Assembly (NCBI RefSeq): GCF_041435115.1
Contig: NZ_CP108046.1
Span: forward strand, 6,696,001 to 6,760,000
Length of the DNA stretch: 64,000 nt
Reading direction: 5' to 3'
From: Streptomyces sp. NBC_00289
Lineage (GTDB): Bacteria; Actinomycetota; Actinomycetes; Streptomycetales; Streptomycetaceae
This document shows positions 1 to 8,297 of the stretch, in pieces; positions within the stretch are counted from its first letter, which is position 1; every line of letters begins with the position of its first letter. The notes under the pieces are model-generated. The model had not been told where the DNA came from, did not search any database, and saw nothing but the letters and a program-made list of their open reading frames with translations. A program made the translations under genes and the position numbers.

Positions 1-497
1 CGTCGGCCGGGAGCCCGGGCCAGCAGCGCCGCCAGTCCGTCGGCGGCGCGCTCCAACACCCACCCGGCATCGGTCCGTTCGTGCTTCAGCTGCCGCTCCG
101 CCACCACCCGCCCGCGCAGATCGAGCAGCGCGACCGTGGTGTAGGGGACGGCGACATGGATCCCGCCCACCACGAACCGAGAGTCGTCCAGGTCGACGGG
201 AAGGTGCGGCCGGCCCACCCCGCCGGAGCGGTGAGGCGCGGCGGCCTCGCGGATAAGCCCGAGCCGCGTGAACCGGGCGCAGTAGTCCGTCACCGACGCC
301 GGGGAGAGGCCGGTCAGCCGGGCGATGCCGCTGCGCGCGACGGGTCCGTGCTCCAGCACGGACCGCAGCACGACGCTGGCACTGGTACGGCGCCGCTCGC
401 TGTCGGCCGCGCGGGGCACGGGAGAGGAGGCGCCGGTGGAGTGGGCGCGGGAAGCAGGGGTGAAGGGAGGTGCCGCGGCATGGGGCATGGAGGTCAT
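1..497 (-). CDS. ROK-family transcriptional regulator (partial, C-terminus beyond window)
   Basis: Reading leftwards from an ATG at 497 (another ATG lies at 488), the protein opens with a low-complexity segment and then a winged helix-turn-helix: SVLEHGPVARSGIARLTGLS, followed by PASVTDYCARFTRLGLI. Next comes the start of a ROK (repressor, ORF, kinase) sugar-kinase fold, seen in VVGGIHVAVPYTTVALLDLRG. Only about 165 residues lie inside the window; ROK regulators are usually near 400. Members of this family repress carbohydrate-uptake or catabolic genes and respond to a sugar or sugar phosphate, but no target can be named here. It is divergent from bioY with a 450-bp gap. The family assignment is good; the effector is unknown. 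Confidence 0.8.
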   Translation of the reverse strand, partial: MTSMPHAAAPPFTPASRAHSTGASSPVPRAADSERRRTSASVVLRSVLEHGPVARSGIARLTGLSPASVTDYCARFTRLGLIREAAAPHRSGGVGRPHLPVDLDDSRFVVGGIHVAVPYTTVALLDLRGRVVAERQLKHERTDAGWVLERAADGLAALLARAPGR

Positions 498-946
498 CCT
501 CGGGAACGGGTCCGACACTGCGCCGTCTCGTGAGGGGAGGCGCGCCGGAGCCGCCTCACCCGGAGCGGCGACAGGCGGCCGTACCCACGCGTCGCAGGTC
601 GACGTGGCGACGCGACGAGAAGTTCCGGGCCTGGGCAACCATGCGTTCGAAGCTAGCAAAACGGTCGAGCGCTGCCCAGACGGTGACCGACGGGCGAGAC
701 GGCCTCCGGAAACGGTGAGAACCCGTTTGGTGAGAACCTACAGACGCCGTCCCCACCCGTGCGTACGCAAAACCACTTCACCTCCGTGACCGGTATCACG
801 CCGTACTCGGTGTGGAGCCCCATCATTGTCGGAAGCCCACCAAGCCCGCGTTCCAGCCTTTGTCGAGCGCTGACCATGATCGGCCCGAGGGCGCTGGGAT
901 AGCGTCGCCGTGTCCCTACGTGCCCACACCCACCCGCGGAGTCCCC
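498..946. other. Divergent intergenic region, ROK regulator / bioY
   Basis: This is a 449-bp non-coding stretch between two divergent genes, so it must hold both promoters. The clearest structure is a direct repeat GGTGAGAACC at 714-723 and 729-738, with a 15-bp period and CGTTT between the copies. It could be an operator for the adjacent ROK regulator or for biotin control, but no known box is matched. Short open frames here on the minus strand show no family resemblance and are treated as chance. Confidence 0.45.
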
Positions 947-1534
947 ATGAGCACCGCCGCCGTCGCCCCCGCCAGCACCGGGCAGGTCCTCGCCGACCTG
1001 ATCCCCGTCTCCCGTGTCCGGGACGTCGCGCTCGTGCTCGGCGGCGCCGCGCTCACCGGCCTCGCCGCCCAGATCGCCGTGCCCGTGCCCGGCTCCCCGG
1101 TGCCGGTCACCGGCCAGACCTTCGCCGCGCTGCTCGTCGGCGCCGGCCTGGGCGCCGGCCGCGGCTTCCTCGCGCTCGCCCTGTACGCGCTGGCCGGAGT
1201 CGTCGGCGTGCCGTGGTTCGCGAGCGGCACCTCGGGAGCCGGCGCCGTCTCCTTCGGTTATGTCCTCGGCATGATCCTCGCGTCCGCCGCCGTCGGCGCC
1301 CTGGCCCGCCGCGGCGCCGACCGTTCCGTCCTGCGGACGGCGGGCACCATGCTGCTCGGCGAGGCGATCATCTACGCCGTGGGCGTGCCGTATCTGGCCG
1401 CCTCCGCCGGCCTGTCGGCGAGCGCGGCGATCGCGGCCGGCCTCACCCCGTTCCTGCTCGGCGACGCCCTGAAGGCGGCCCTGGCGATGGGCGTGCTGCC
1501 CACCGCCTGGAAGCTCGTGCGGAAGCAGTCGTAG
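947..1534 (+). CDS. bioY: BioY, biotin-binding S component of an ECF transporter
   Basis: The 195-residue integral membrane protein has the BioY pattern. A short cytoplasmic N-terminus leads into about six hydrophobic helices. The family-typical PGSPVPVTGQTFAALLVGAG segment (about residues 48-67) and a glycine-rich LGAGRGFLALALYALAGVVG segment follow. BioY binds biotin with high affinity; it imports it alone at low capacity or with a shared ECF energising module, which is not encoded nearby. The ATG at 947 was chosen over an upstream in-frame start at 812 because the BioY homology begins near it and GCGGAG lies 5 bp upstream. It is monocistronic, ending before a hairpin. Regulation is not evident beyond the divergent ROK gene. 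Confidence 0.9.
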   Translation: MSTAAVAPASTGQVLADLIPVSRVRDVALVLGGAALTGLAAQIAVPVPGSPVPVTGQTFAALLVGAGLGAGRGFLALALYALAGVVGVPWFASGTSGAGAVSFGYVLGMILASAAVGALARRGADRSVLRTAGTMLLGEAIIYAVGVPYLAASAGLSASAAIAAGLTPFLLGDALKAALAMGVLPTAWKLVRKQS

Positions 1535-1549
1535 ACGTCGTCCCTACAT

Positions 1550-1600
1550 CTGTGACGGTCGTCCGTACGGCTGTGACGGTCGTCCGTACGGTTGTGACGG
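1550..1600 (+). repeat. 21-bp tandem repeat just after bioY
   Basis: Two exact 21-bp units (1550-1570 differing only in its first base, and 1571-1591) plus a partial third copy (1592-1600) are built on the core TGTGACGGTCGTCCGTACGG. They sit 15 bp after the bioY stop and immediately before the terminator hairpin. Replication slippage is the simple explanation. Confidence 0.75.
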
Positions 1601-1601
1601 C

Positions 1602-1648
1602 GGAGGCGTGACCCGGCGGGAGCCGTCGGGTCACGCCTCCGGTCTTTT
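1602..1648. terminator. Bidirectional terminator between bioY and the LPKTG gene
   Basis: A perfect 13-bp stem joins GGAGGCGTGACCC (1602-1614) and GGGTCACGCCTCC (1628-1640), followed by GGTCTTTT. It lies between convergent genes and can serve both. Confidence 0.8.
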
Positions 1649-1653
1649 GTGGC

Positions 1654-2376
1654 TCAGGCCTCCCGCTGCGCCGGCCGGCGCAGCGACCACCAGAGCCCGG
1701 CGGCCCCCGCCGTCAGCAGTGCCGCGCCCGCCATGCCCAGCGGCAGGACGTCACGCCCGACACCGGTCTTCGGCAGCGCGTCGCCGCCCGGCCCCACCGG
1801 TGTGTTGTCGGTACCGAGCAGCAGCGGTGTGGCCGGGGCGTTCGGCGACGGGTTCGTCGTACCGAACGGAACCGGACCCTGCTGCCAGTACGTCTTCTTC
1901 CCGTCGCCGGTCTGCACGGGCAGACAGATCTTCCCGGTCTTTCCGAGATCGAATGTCGCGTCCACCGGGTACGACTTCGACTTGCCGGCCGCGAGATTGT
2001 CGATGGGGCAGGAGAAACCGCTGTTCGAGCCCTCCGGCAGATTCTTTTTGGCGATCGGAGAGCAGCCTTGAACGTTCTTGACCGTAAGGCCGTCGAAACC
2101 GACGACCAAAAGCCGGATCTTTCCGCTGTCCTTGGTCCCCTCGTTCTTCACCGTGGCAGTGGCCGCCGTCTTTTGCGAACTGTTGTCGACGGAGATCTTC
2201 TCCGGCAGCAACGTGGTCAGCTCGACGCCCGCCGGCGCCTCGTCGACGGCCTTTCCCCCCTTGCTGCTCCCGGGCCCCTGGTCGTCCGCGCCGGCGGTGG
2301 CGGAAAAAATCATCACCAGCGAGAAAGATGCCGTGACCAGCGACCCCGCGATGGTCGTCGTACGACGAGAACTCAT
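1654..2376 (-). CDS. Secreted protein with C-terminal LPKTG sortase signal
   Basis: This 240-residue exported protein has an N-terminal signal peptide (residues 1 to about 30, hydrophobic core ending SATAGA), a mature domain with three cysteines (about 105, 123, 151), a Pro/Asn/Thr-rich linker, and a cell-wall sorting signal made of LPKTG at 201-205, a hydrophobic stretch at about 211-230 and an Arg-rich tail. Sortase would cleave after Thr and attach it to the peptidoglycan. The mature domain resembles no family I can name; its beta-rich look (TATVKNEGTKDSGKIRLLVV) suggests an adhesin or DUF11-like fold. The ATG at 2376 is preceded by a strong G-rich ribosome site (CCAAGGGGGAC), so the longer reading from 2442 is rejected. 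It is divergent from the kinase gene. Confidence 0.8.
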   Translation of the reverse strand: MSSRRTTTIAGSLVTASFSLVMIFSATAGADDQGPGSSKGGKAVDEAPAGVELTTLLPEKISVDNSSQKTAATATVKNEGTKDSGKIRLLVVGFDGLTVKNVQGCSPIAKKNLPEGSNSGFSCPIDNLAAGKSKSYPVDATFDLGKTGKICLPVQTGDGKKTYWQQGPVPFGTTNPSPNAPATPLLLGTDNTPVGPGGDALPKTGVGRDVLPLGMAGAALLTAGAAGLWWSLRRPAQREA

Positions 2377-2588
2377 GTTCGTCCCCCTTGGCTGCGCCTG
2401 AATTCGCAGTACTTGAAGAGGTACCACAAGATTTCTCCGCACTATGCTGGTACGGCCTGAAGTGTGACCATTGTGTTCCAGTCGGGACGTTGTCGTGGCG
2501 TTGTGGGGCGTGGAGATCGTCGAGGGGGTGCAGCGGATTGCCGGGGAATACGGGAAACACGAGGAGCGGTGGCGTTCCAGGGTTACTG

Positions 2589-4952
2589 GTGACAGGGCGC
2601 TATCGATTGGTCGAAAGTATCGGCCAGGGGGGAATGGGGCGGGTGTGGCGAGCCGCCGACGAAATGCTCGACCGGCCGGTCGCCGTCAAGGAGATGCGCA
2701 TAGACGGCCTCGACGCGGAGGACGCCCGCACCCGCCGGGAACGCACCCTGCGCGAGGCCAGGGCCTCCGCCCGCATCGACCATCCCAACGTGGTGCGCGT
2801 GTACGACGTCGTGGACGAGGGCGAACGCCTGTGGATCGTCATGGAGTTGATCGCCGGCCGCTCCCTCGAAGGGCTGCTGGCGGAGGACGGACCGCTGGGC
2901 CCGCGCGAGGCCGCCCGCATCGGACTGGGACTGGTGGAGGCACTGCGCCAGGTGCACGCGCGGGGCGTCCTGCACCGCGACATCAAGCCCGGCAACGTCC
3001 TGGTGGAGCACGGCGCGCGCCGGATCGTGCTCACCGACTTCGGTATCGCCGCCATCCAGGACACCACGGCTCTCACCATGGTCGGCATGCTCGTCGGCTC
3101 GCCCGACTACATGGCTCCCGAGCGCGTCTCCGGACGCCCCCAGGGCCCGCCGTCCGACGTCTGGTCGCTGGGCGCGACGCTGTGCGCGGCCCTGGGCGGC
3201 CGCTCGCCGTTCTCCCGCGGCACCACACTGGCGACCTTGCACGCGGTCCTGTACGAGGAGCCCGAACTCCCTTCCACCGCAGGTCCGTTGCGCGAGATCC
3301 TTGCCGCGCTGCTGGAGAAGGAGCCGTCGGTCCGCCCCTCCCTCGACGACCTGCGCACCACCCTGCACGACATCGCGTTCCCGCCCCCGACACCCACGCT
3401 GCGGGTGGGAACGGAGACAGCGTCCGGGAACGCGGAGAACCATGGGCGCACGGAGGCGGACGGGGACAGGGCGACTGACGGGCACTCAGAGGGATCCGAG
3501 CGCTCCGAGGCCCCGGGGAAGCGGGGGATTTCGGATCTCCCGGAGACCCGGCCTGCCCAGGGCTTTCCGGTAGCACTCCGGCACGTGGAGACCCAGGACG
3601 TGGCCCTTCCCCGTCCATCGGTGCCGGGGGAGTCCCTCACCCCGGGCGACGGAGAAACCCGGGTCATACGCACGATCCGCGACCCCAGGCGGCCCGCATC
3701 CCCACCGCGGCCCGAACCGGAGCCAGGGCTCGAACCGGGGCCGGCGGACGGACCCGGAACGGGTTCCGGGACTGGAACGGGTTCCGGGACAGAAGCCGGC
3801 CCGGGGCAGGGTCCGGGTCCGGGTCCCCGAGCGGGAGACGGAACCGGTCAGACTCCCGGTCCTGGTGCCGTGCCCGAACGCGACGCGGTGCCCGGAGCCG
3901 GTCCCGCACAACAGCGCGCTCCCGACCCCGCGCAGCGCCCCGCTCCCAACTCCACCCTCACCACCAGCTCCACCCACATCACCGATTCCGCCCCCGCCGA
4001 TGCCCCCGTCCGCGACGCACCGCCGCCCTCACCGGCCACCCCGGCCACCCCGGCCACCGCGTCAACGCTGTCGGCCCCGCCCACCCCGGCACTCCCGCCC
4101 ACCCCGACCACCCCCGCGCTCCCGCCGACCCCGTCCACTCTCCGCGCCCCCAACGCCTCCACCGAGGCGGCCTCGGAACCGCGGTCGGAGGTCGGGCCCA
4201 TGCCCCACCGGGCGGTCGTCTCACTGTCCCGTGCCGAGGCGTTGACCGAGCGGCGGCCGGTGCCCGCGGCGGCGCGGGGCGGGATGCCGCCGGGCGAGTT
4301 GCCCGGTCCCGCGGTTCCGGCCGGTCGCCGGCGCGGCCGGCGCCGGACCGGCCTGGCCGTCGCGGCGGGTCTGGTCGTCGTGGCGGTGGTCGTCACGATC
4401 GTCCTCACCGCGAACTCCGGGGCGCCCGACGACAACCGGGCGGGCGCCTCGACGTCTTCGGCCACGTCCGCGACCACCCCGGCGGGCAGCCCGTCGTCCA
4501 CCGTCGAGGGCACCTCGAGGCCGCAGACCCTGCCGCCGGGTACGCACCGCGAGGCGGGCGGGTTCGCCTGGGCGACGCCCCGGGGCTGGCGCCGGGACGT
4601 GCAGACGGGAGCGGAGGTCCACTACACCTCGCCGGACGGCAAGCAGGAACTCGCGGCCAAGTCGTCTCTGGCCCGAGGGGACCTGATGGACACCTGGCGG
4701 ACCTCGGAACAGAACGCCCGCCAGGGGCGGGACTACCACAAGGTCCGCCTGGAGGAGACGACGTTCCGTGGCCGTCAGGCGGTCGTCTGGGAGTACACGT
4801 TCACGCTCCAGGGCGTCCCCTGGCACGCCCGTCTGCTGGGCTTCAACGAGAACGGGAAGTCGTACCAGATCAACACCTGGTACCAGCCGGACATCGAAGA
4901 GCAGGCACTGGAGGTCTACGGCAAGGTGAAGGACAGTTTCACCGTCCTGTGA
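2589..4952 (+). CDS. Transmembrane eukaryotic-type Ser/Thr protein kinase
   Basis: The 787-residue kinase has an N-terminal catalytic domain (residues about 1-270) with the Gly loop GQGGMG (12-17), VAVK Lys 34, HRDIKPGN (129-136), DFG (150-152) and GSPDYMAPE in the activation segment. A long Pro/Gly/Thr-rich linker (about 280-580, containing GTGSGT-type repeats) follows, then one membrane helix (about 587-607) and an extracytoplasmic domain of about 180 residues without PASTA repeats. Kinases of this class phosphorylate cytoplasmic targets in response to an external signal. Start: GTG at 2589 gives the usual VTGRYRLVESIGQGG opening. An upstream reading from 2388 would include a TTA codon at 2583 and has no family support. 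The extracellular domain may sense a ligand, which is unknown. Confidence 0.9.
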   Translation: MTGRYRLVESIGQGGMGRVWRAADEMLDRPVAVKEMRIDGLDAEDARTRRERTLREARASARIDHPNVVRVYDVVDEGERLWIVMELIAGRSLEGLLAEDGPLGPREAARIGLGLVEALRQVHARGVLHRDIKPGNVLVEHGARRIVLTDFGIAAIQDTTALTMVGMLVGSPDYMAPERVSGRPQGPPSDVWSLGATLCAALGGRSPFSRGTTLATLHAVLYEEPELPSTAGPLREILAALLEKEPSVRPSLDDLRTTLHDIAFPPPTPTLRVGTETASGNAENHGRTEADGDRATDGHSEGSERSEAPGKRGISDLPETRPAQGFPVALRHVETQDVALPRPSVPGESLTPGDGETRVIRTIRDPRRPASPPRPEPEPGLEPGPADGPGTGSGTGTGSGTEAGPGQGPGPGPRAGDGTGQTPGPGAVPERDAVPGAGPAQQRAPDPAQRPAPNSTLTTSSTHITDSAPADAPVRDAPPPSPATPATPATASTLSAPPTPALPPTPTTPALPPTPSTLRAPNASTEAASEPRSEVGPMPHRAVVSLSRAEALTERRPVPAAARGGMPPGELPGPAVPAGRRRGRRRTGLAVAAGLVVVAVVVTIVLTANSGAPDDNRAGASTSSATSATTPAGSPSSTVEGTSRPQTLPPGTHREAGGFAWATPRGWRRDVQTGAEVHYTSPDGKQELAAKSSLARGDLMDTWRTSEQNARQGRDYHKVRLEETTFRGRQAVVWEYTFTLQGVPWHARLLGFNENGKSYQINTWYQPDIEEQALEVYGKVKDSFTVL

Positions 4953-4978
4953 CCGCGCCGGTACGGCGGAAAAAGGGG

Positions 4979-5016
4979 CGGGGGCCGGTGGTGCGTACCC
5001 GCACCACCGGCCCCCG
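4979..5016. terminator. Bidirectional terminator, kinase / permease
   Basis: A perfect 17-bp stem (4979-4995 with 5000-5016) has a TACC loop, rich in G/C, in the 82-bp gap between convergent genes. Confidence 0.85.
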
Positions 5017-5034
5017 CGGGTCCGCGTCGGTTTT

Positions 5035-6483
5035 CTAGCCGCGCGCCTTCAGGTCCGCCGGCCGGTCCCTGCCGACCTTCTCCTTCACCAGGGCGATGGC
5101 GATCACGACCGCCGCGACCAGCAGCGACAACAGGACGGTCTCGCGCCCGTCGTGCTCGGTGTCGGTGAGCATGTAGCCCAGCACGAAGACGATCAGGGCG
5201 GCCGTCGCCCAGGTCAGATACGGGTACAGCCACATCTTCACAACCAGCTTCTCCGGCGCCTCGGCCTGGATGATCTTCCGCATGCGCAGCTGCGAGAAGC
5301 AGATCACCAGCCAGACGAACAGGGCCACGGCGCCGCTGGAGTTGACGAGGAAGAGGAAGACGGAGTCCGGGAACTTGTAGTTGAAGAAGACGGCCACGAA
5401 GCCGAACACGACCGACGCGACGATCGCCGCCATCGGCACACCACGGGAGGTGGTCCGTGCGAACGCCTTCGGCGCGTCACCCCGCCGGCCGAGCGAGAAG
5501 GCCATGCGGGAGGCCGTGTACAGGCCGGAGTTGAGACAGGACAGCACCGAGGTCAGCACGATGAAGTTCATGATCTGGCCGGCGTGCGCGATGCCGAGGG
5601 AGTCGAGGGCGGCGACGTACGAGCCCTTCTCCTTGATCGACGGGTCGTTCCACGGCAGCAGCGTGACGACGACCAGGATCGAGCCGAGGTAGAAGACGCC
5701 GATCCGCCAGATGATGCTGTTGGTGGACTTGGTGACGGCCCGCTGCGGGTCCTCGGACTCGCCGGCGGCCAGGGTCGCGATCTCGCTGCCCATGAAGGAG
5801 AAGACGACGAGCAGCACGCCGGTGAGGATGGCGCCCGGACCGTGAGGCAGGAAGCCGCCGCTGTCGGTGAGGTTGCCGAGCCCGGCCTTGTCGCTGTCGG
5901 CACCCGGCAGCACACCGAACACCGCGAGCCCGCCGACGACGATGAACGCGCCGATCGCCACGACCTTGATGCCGGCGAACCAGAACTCGAACTCGCCGTA
6001 GGAGCCCACCGAGACCAGGTTGGTGGCGGTCAGCACCACCATCACGAGCAGCGCCCACCCCCACTGGGGCACGGAGGGAATCCAGGACTCGAGGATCTTG
6101 GCGCCGGCGGTGGCCTCCACGGCGAGCACGACCACCCAGAAGAACCAGTACAGCCAGCCGATCGAGAAACCGGCCCAGCGGCCGAGGGCGCGGTCGGCGT
6201 GCGCGGAGAACGAGCCGGACGTCGGGTTGGCCGCGGACATCTCGCCGAGCATGCGCATCACGAGGACGACGAGCGTGCCGACGAGGGCGTACGACAGGAG
6301 GATGCCGGGTCCGGCAGTGGCGATACCGGTACTGGATCCCACGAACAGTCCGGCACCGATGACACCACCGATGGCGATCATCGAGAGGTGACGGTTCTTG
6401 AGTCCCGCCTGGAGGCCGCCATCGGGTTCGCCGGGGGCTCCGGGCGCGTGACCGGCCTGGGGGAGGGTCGGCTGCGTGGTCAT
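5035..6483 (-). CDS. APC-superfamily amino-acid permease
   Basis: This 482-residue membrane protein of the amino acid-polyamine-organocation superfamily has about 12 helices. The signature region comes early: GLKNRHLSMIAIGGVIGAGL (about 28-47), then LLSYALVGTLVVLVMRMLGEMSA. The helix-1 GVIGAGLFVG motif forms the substrate site. The closest families by eye are GABA/aromatic/proline-type permeases (GabP, AroP, ProY). The substrate cannot be decided from sequence. Start ATG at 6483 follows a good ribosome site (AAAGGAATT on the coding strand). It is divergent from rpiB across a 205-bp gap containing phased repeats. It is a single-gene unit ending at a shared terminator. Confidence 0.88.
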   Translation of the reverse strand: MTTQPTLPQAGHAPGAPGEPDGGLQAGLKNRHLSMIAIGGVIGAGLFVGSSTGIATAGPGILLSYALVGTLVVLVMRMLGEMSAANPTSGSFSAHADRALGRWAGFSIGWLYWFFWVVVLAVEATAGAKILESWIPSVPQWGWALLVMVVLTATNLVSVGSYGEFEFWFAGIKVVAIGAFIVVGGLAVFGVLPGADSDKAGLGNLTDSGGFLPHGPGAILTGVLLVVFSFMGSEIATLAAGESEDPQRAVTKSTNSIIWRIGVFYLGSILVVVTLLPWNDPSIKEKGSYVAALDSLGIAHAGQIMNFIVLTSVLSCLNSGLYTASRMAFSLGRRGDAPKAFARTTSRGVPMAAIVASVVFGFVAVFFNYKFPDSVFLFLVNSSGAVALFVWLVICFSQLRMRKIIQAEAPEKLVVKMWLYPYLTWATAALIVFVLGYMLTDTEHDGRETVLLSLLVAAVVIAIALVKEKVGRDRPADLKARG

Positions 6484-6594
6484 GGACGGAATTCCTTTGC
6501 GCCGGGTGAGCTGTCTCCCGTACGAGCGGTGTACGGGTCGGTCCAGTGAATCGGAGGCAAACGAATTCGTGAACCTTTGAATCCGGATCGTTAC

Positions 6595-6640
6595 TTGAGG
6601 TTTGCTTGAGGTTCCTTGGTGTTGCTCGGAGTTTTCTTGG
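6595..6640. promoter_or_regulatory. Helically phased direct repeats between permease and rpiB
   Basis: TTGAGGTT occurs at 6595 and again at 6606. Degenerate copies TTGGTGTT (6616) and TCGGAGTT (6626) follow at 10-11 bp steps. A 10-11 bp period puts the copies on one DNA face, as for a regulator that binds cooperatively. The stretch is also more T-rich than its surroundings. No known regulator site is matched with confidence. Confidence 0.4.
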
Positions 6641-6688
6641 TCGGCCCCCGAGGCTGCTGCCCCGAAACAGTCGTGTCACACTCGGACC

Positions 6689-7174
6689 ATGCGCGTGTAT
6701 CTCGGTTCCGACCATGCCGGCCTCGAACTCAAGAACCACCTCGCCGAGTGGCTCGAGGCGGCCGGCCATGACCCCGTGGACTGCGGTCCGCACATCTACG
6801 ACGCCCAGGACGACTACCCGCCGTTCTGCCTCCGCGCCGCCGAGCGGACGGCCGCGGACCCCGACGCCCTCGGCATCGTGATCGGCGGCTCCGGCAACGG
6901 CGAGCAGATCGCGGCGAACAAGGTGAAGGGCGTGCGTGCGGCGCTGGCCTGGAGCGAGGAGACCGCGTCCCTCGGCCGGCAGCACAACAACGCCAACGTC
7001 GTCGCGGTCGGCGCGCGCATGCACACGCAGGAGGAGGCGACGAAGTTCGTCGAGACCTTCCTGAACACCCCGTTCTCGGGCGACGAACGCCACATCCGTC
7101 GCATCGACATGCTGTCGGCGTACGAGACGACGGGCGACCTGCCCCCGATCCCGGCGCACCACCCGCAGCCGTAA
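6689..7174 (+). CDS. rpiB: Ribose-5-phosphate isomerase B
   Basis: RpiB (161 residues) interconverts ribulose 5-phosphate and ribose 5-phosphate in the pentose phosphate pathway. The N-terminal MRVYLGSDHAGLELKNHLAE carries the SDH phosphate-binding motif. GGSGNGEQIAANK (66-78) is the actinobacterial variant, in which Glu 72 acts as the base instead of the cysteine of E. coli RpiB. RQHNNANVVAVGARM completes the active-site loop. Length is normal. The start ATG at 6689 begins the domain exactly. An in-frame reading from 6602 adds residues with no homology. It lies 68 bp before the glycosylase gene and may be cotranscribed with it. Confidence 0.95.
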   Translation: MRVYLGSDHAGLELKNHLAEWLEAAGHDPVDCGPHIYDAQDDYPPFCLRAAERTAADPDALGIVIGGSGNGEQIAANKVKGVRAALAWSEETASLGRQHNNANVVAVGARMHTQEEATKFVETFLNTPFSGDERHIRRIDMLSAYETTGDLPPIPAHHPQP

Positions 7175-7242
7175 CGGCACGTGAAGTCCCGTCCGTCGGC
7201 ACCGCGACGGACGGGCAGACGGTGGGGAAAGGACAGAGCGAG

Positions 7243-8052
7243 GTGCCAGAGGGGCACACGATTCACCGGCTCGCGCAGGACTACGCCTCGCGCTTCTCCG
7301 GCCGGGTCACACGGGTGACGAGCCCCCAGGGCAAGTTCACCGACGCCGCGGCCCTCCTCGACGGCCAGGCGCTGAGCACCGCCGACGCCCACGGCAAGCA
7401 CCTGTTCCTGGGCTTCCGGGACGCCGACTGGATCCACATCCACCTCGGCCTCTTCGGCAAGGTCACCTTCGGTCCGGCCCCCGCGCCGCCTCCCACCGAC
7501 ACCGTCCGGCTGCGCCTGGCCGACGACACGTCCTACGTCGATCTCCGCGGCCCCACCACCTGCGCCCTGATCACCGACGCCGAGAAGGACGCGGTGCACG
7601 ACCGCCTCGGCCCCGACCCCCTGCGCCCGGACGCCGACCCGCGGGCGGCCTACCGCAGGATCTCCCGCAGCCGTACGACGATCGCCGCGCTCCTGATGGA
7701 CCAGAAGGTCATCGCGGGGGTGGGCAACGTCTACCGGGCCGAGGTCCTCTTCCGGCACGGCATCGACCCCTACCGCGCAGGCCGGGACCTCACCCCCGCC
7801 GAGTGGGAGGGGATCTGGGCCGACCTGGTCGCGCTCATGCGCGAGGGGGTCCGCCACAACCGCATCGACACCGTGCGCCCGGAACACACCCCGGAGGCGA
7901 TGGGCCGCCCGCCGCGCGTCGACGACCACGGCGGCGAGGTGTACGTCTACCGCAGGGCGAACCGGCCCTGCCACATCTGTGGCGGCGAGATCCGCACCGC
8001 CGATCTCGCCGCCCGCAACCTCTTCTGGTGCCCCACCTGCCAGCGGATGTGA
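7243..8052 (+). CDS. Nei/Fpg-family DNA glycosylase (endonuclease VIII type)
   Basis: This 269-residue base-excision repair enzyme removes oxidised bases and nicks the abasic site. After removal of the initiator, the N-terminus is PEGHTIHRLA: Pro is the Schiff-base nucleophile and Glu the acid, which fixes the GTG start at 7243 and excludes the upstream start in frame. The MDQKVIAGVGNVYRAEVLF helix-two-turn-helix (about 153-171) follows. A zinc finger lies at the C-terminus, CHIC...CPTC, ending RM. PEGHT rather than PELPE points to the actinobacterial Nei branch rather than MutM. Its 3' end is the first unit of an 89-bp tandem repeat. Confidence 0.9.
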   Translation: MPEGHTIHRLAQDYASRFSGRVTRVTSPQGKFTDAAALLDGQALSTADAHGKHLFLGFRDADWIHIHLGLFGKVTFGPAPAPPPTDTVRLRLADDTSYVDLRGPTTCALITDAEKDAVHDRLGPDPLRPDADPRAAYRRISRSRTTIAALLMDQKVIAGVGNVYRAEVLFRHGIDPYRAGRDLTPAEWEGIWADLVALMREGVRHNRIDTVRPEHTPEAMGRPPRVDDHGGEVYVYRRANRPCHICGGEIRTADLAARNLFWCPTCQRM

Positions 8053-8297
8053 CCGGCCGCCACCCCGGTCGCGGTCAGAAGCCGTGCGGCGGCCGGGGTG
8101 CCACCGCCGATTTCCGGTGCCCGGCCTGTCGGCGGATGTGACCGGCCGCCACCCTGGTCGCGGTCAGAAGCCGTGCGGCGGCCGGGGTGCCACCGTCGGC
8201 TTCCGGTGCCCGGCCTGTCGGCGGATGTGACCGGCCGCCACCCCGGTCGCGGTCAGAAGCCGTGCGGCAGCCAGGGCGCCACCGTCGACCCGAATCC
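8043..8297. repeat. 89-bp tandem repeat spanning two convergent gene ends
   Basis: Units start at 8043, 8132 and 8221 (exact 89-bp spacing). Units 1 and 2 differ at about four positions; the third decays after about 60 bp into acetyltransferase coding sequence. Every unit contains GCGGATGTGA, which is the Arg-Met-stop end of the glycosylase gene, and TCAGAAGCCGTGCGG, which on the minus strand is the Pro-His-Gly-Phe-stop end of the acetyltransferase gene. The junction also recreates a zinc-finger tail, CPACRRM-stop, before units 2 and 3. A CACCCCGG/CCGGGGTG stem in each unit can act as a terminator in both directions. Confidence 0.85.

Noticed and set aside
653..929. Overlapping 63- and 74-codon minus-strand frames between the ROK gene and bioY
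   Set aside because: They overlap each other, have no good starts and no recognisable domain.
2583..2585. A TTA codon near the kinase start, suggesting bldA control
   Set aside because: It lies 6 bp upstream of the preferred GTG start, so it would not be translated.
8043..8297. CRISPR-like array
   Set aside because: Units are contiguous 89-bp tandem copies with no spacers, and no cas gene is nearby.
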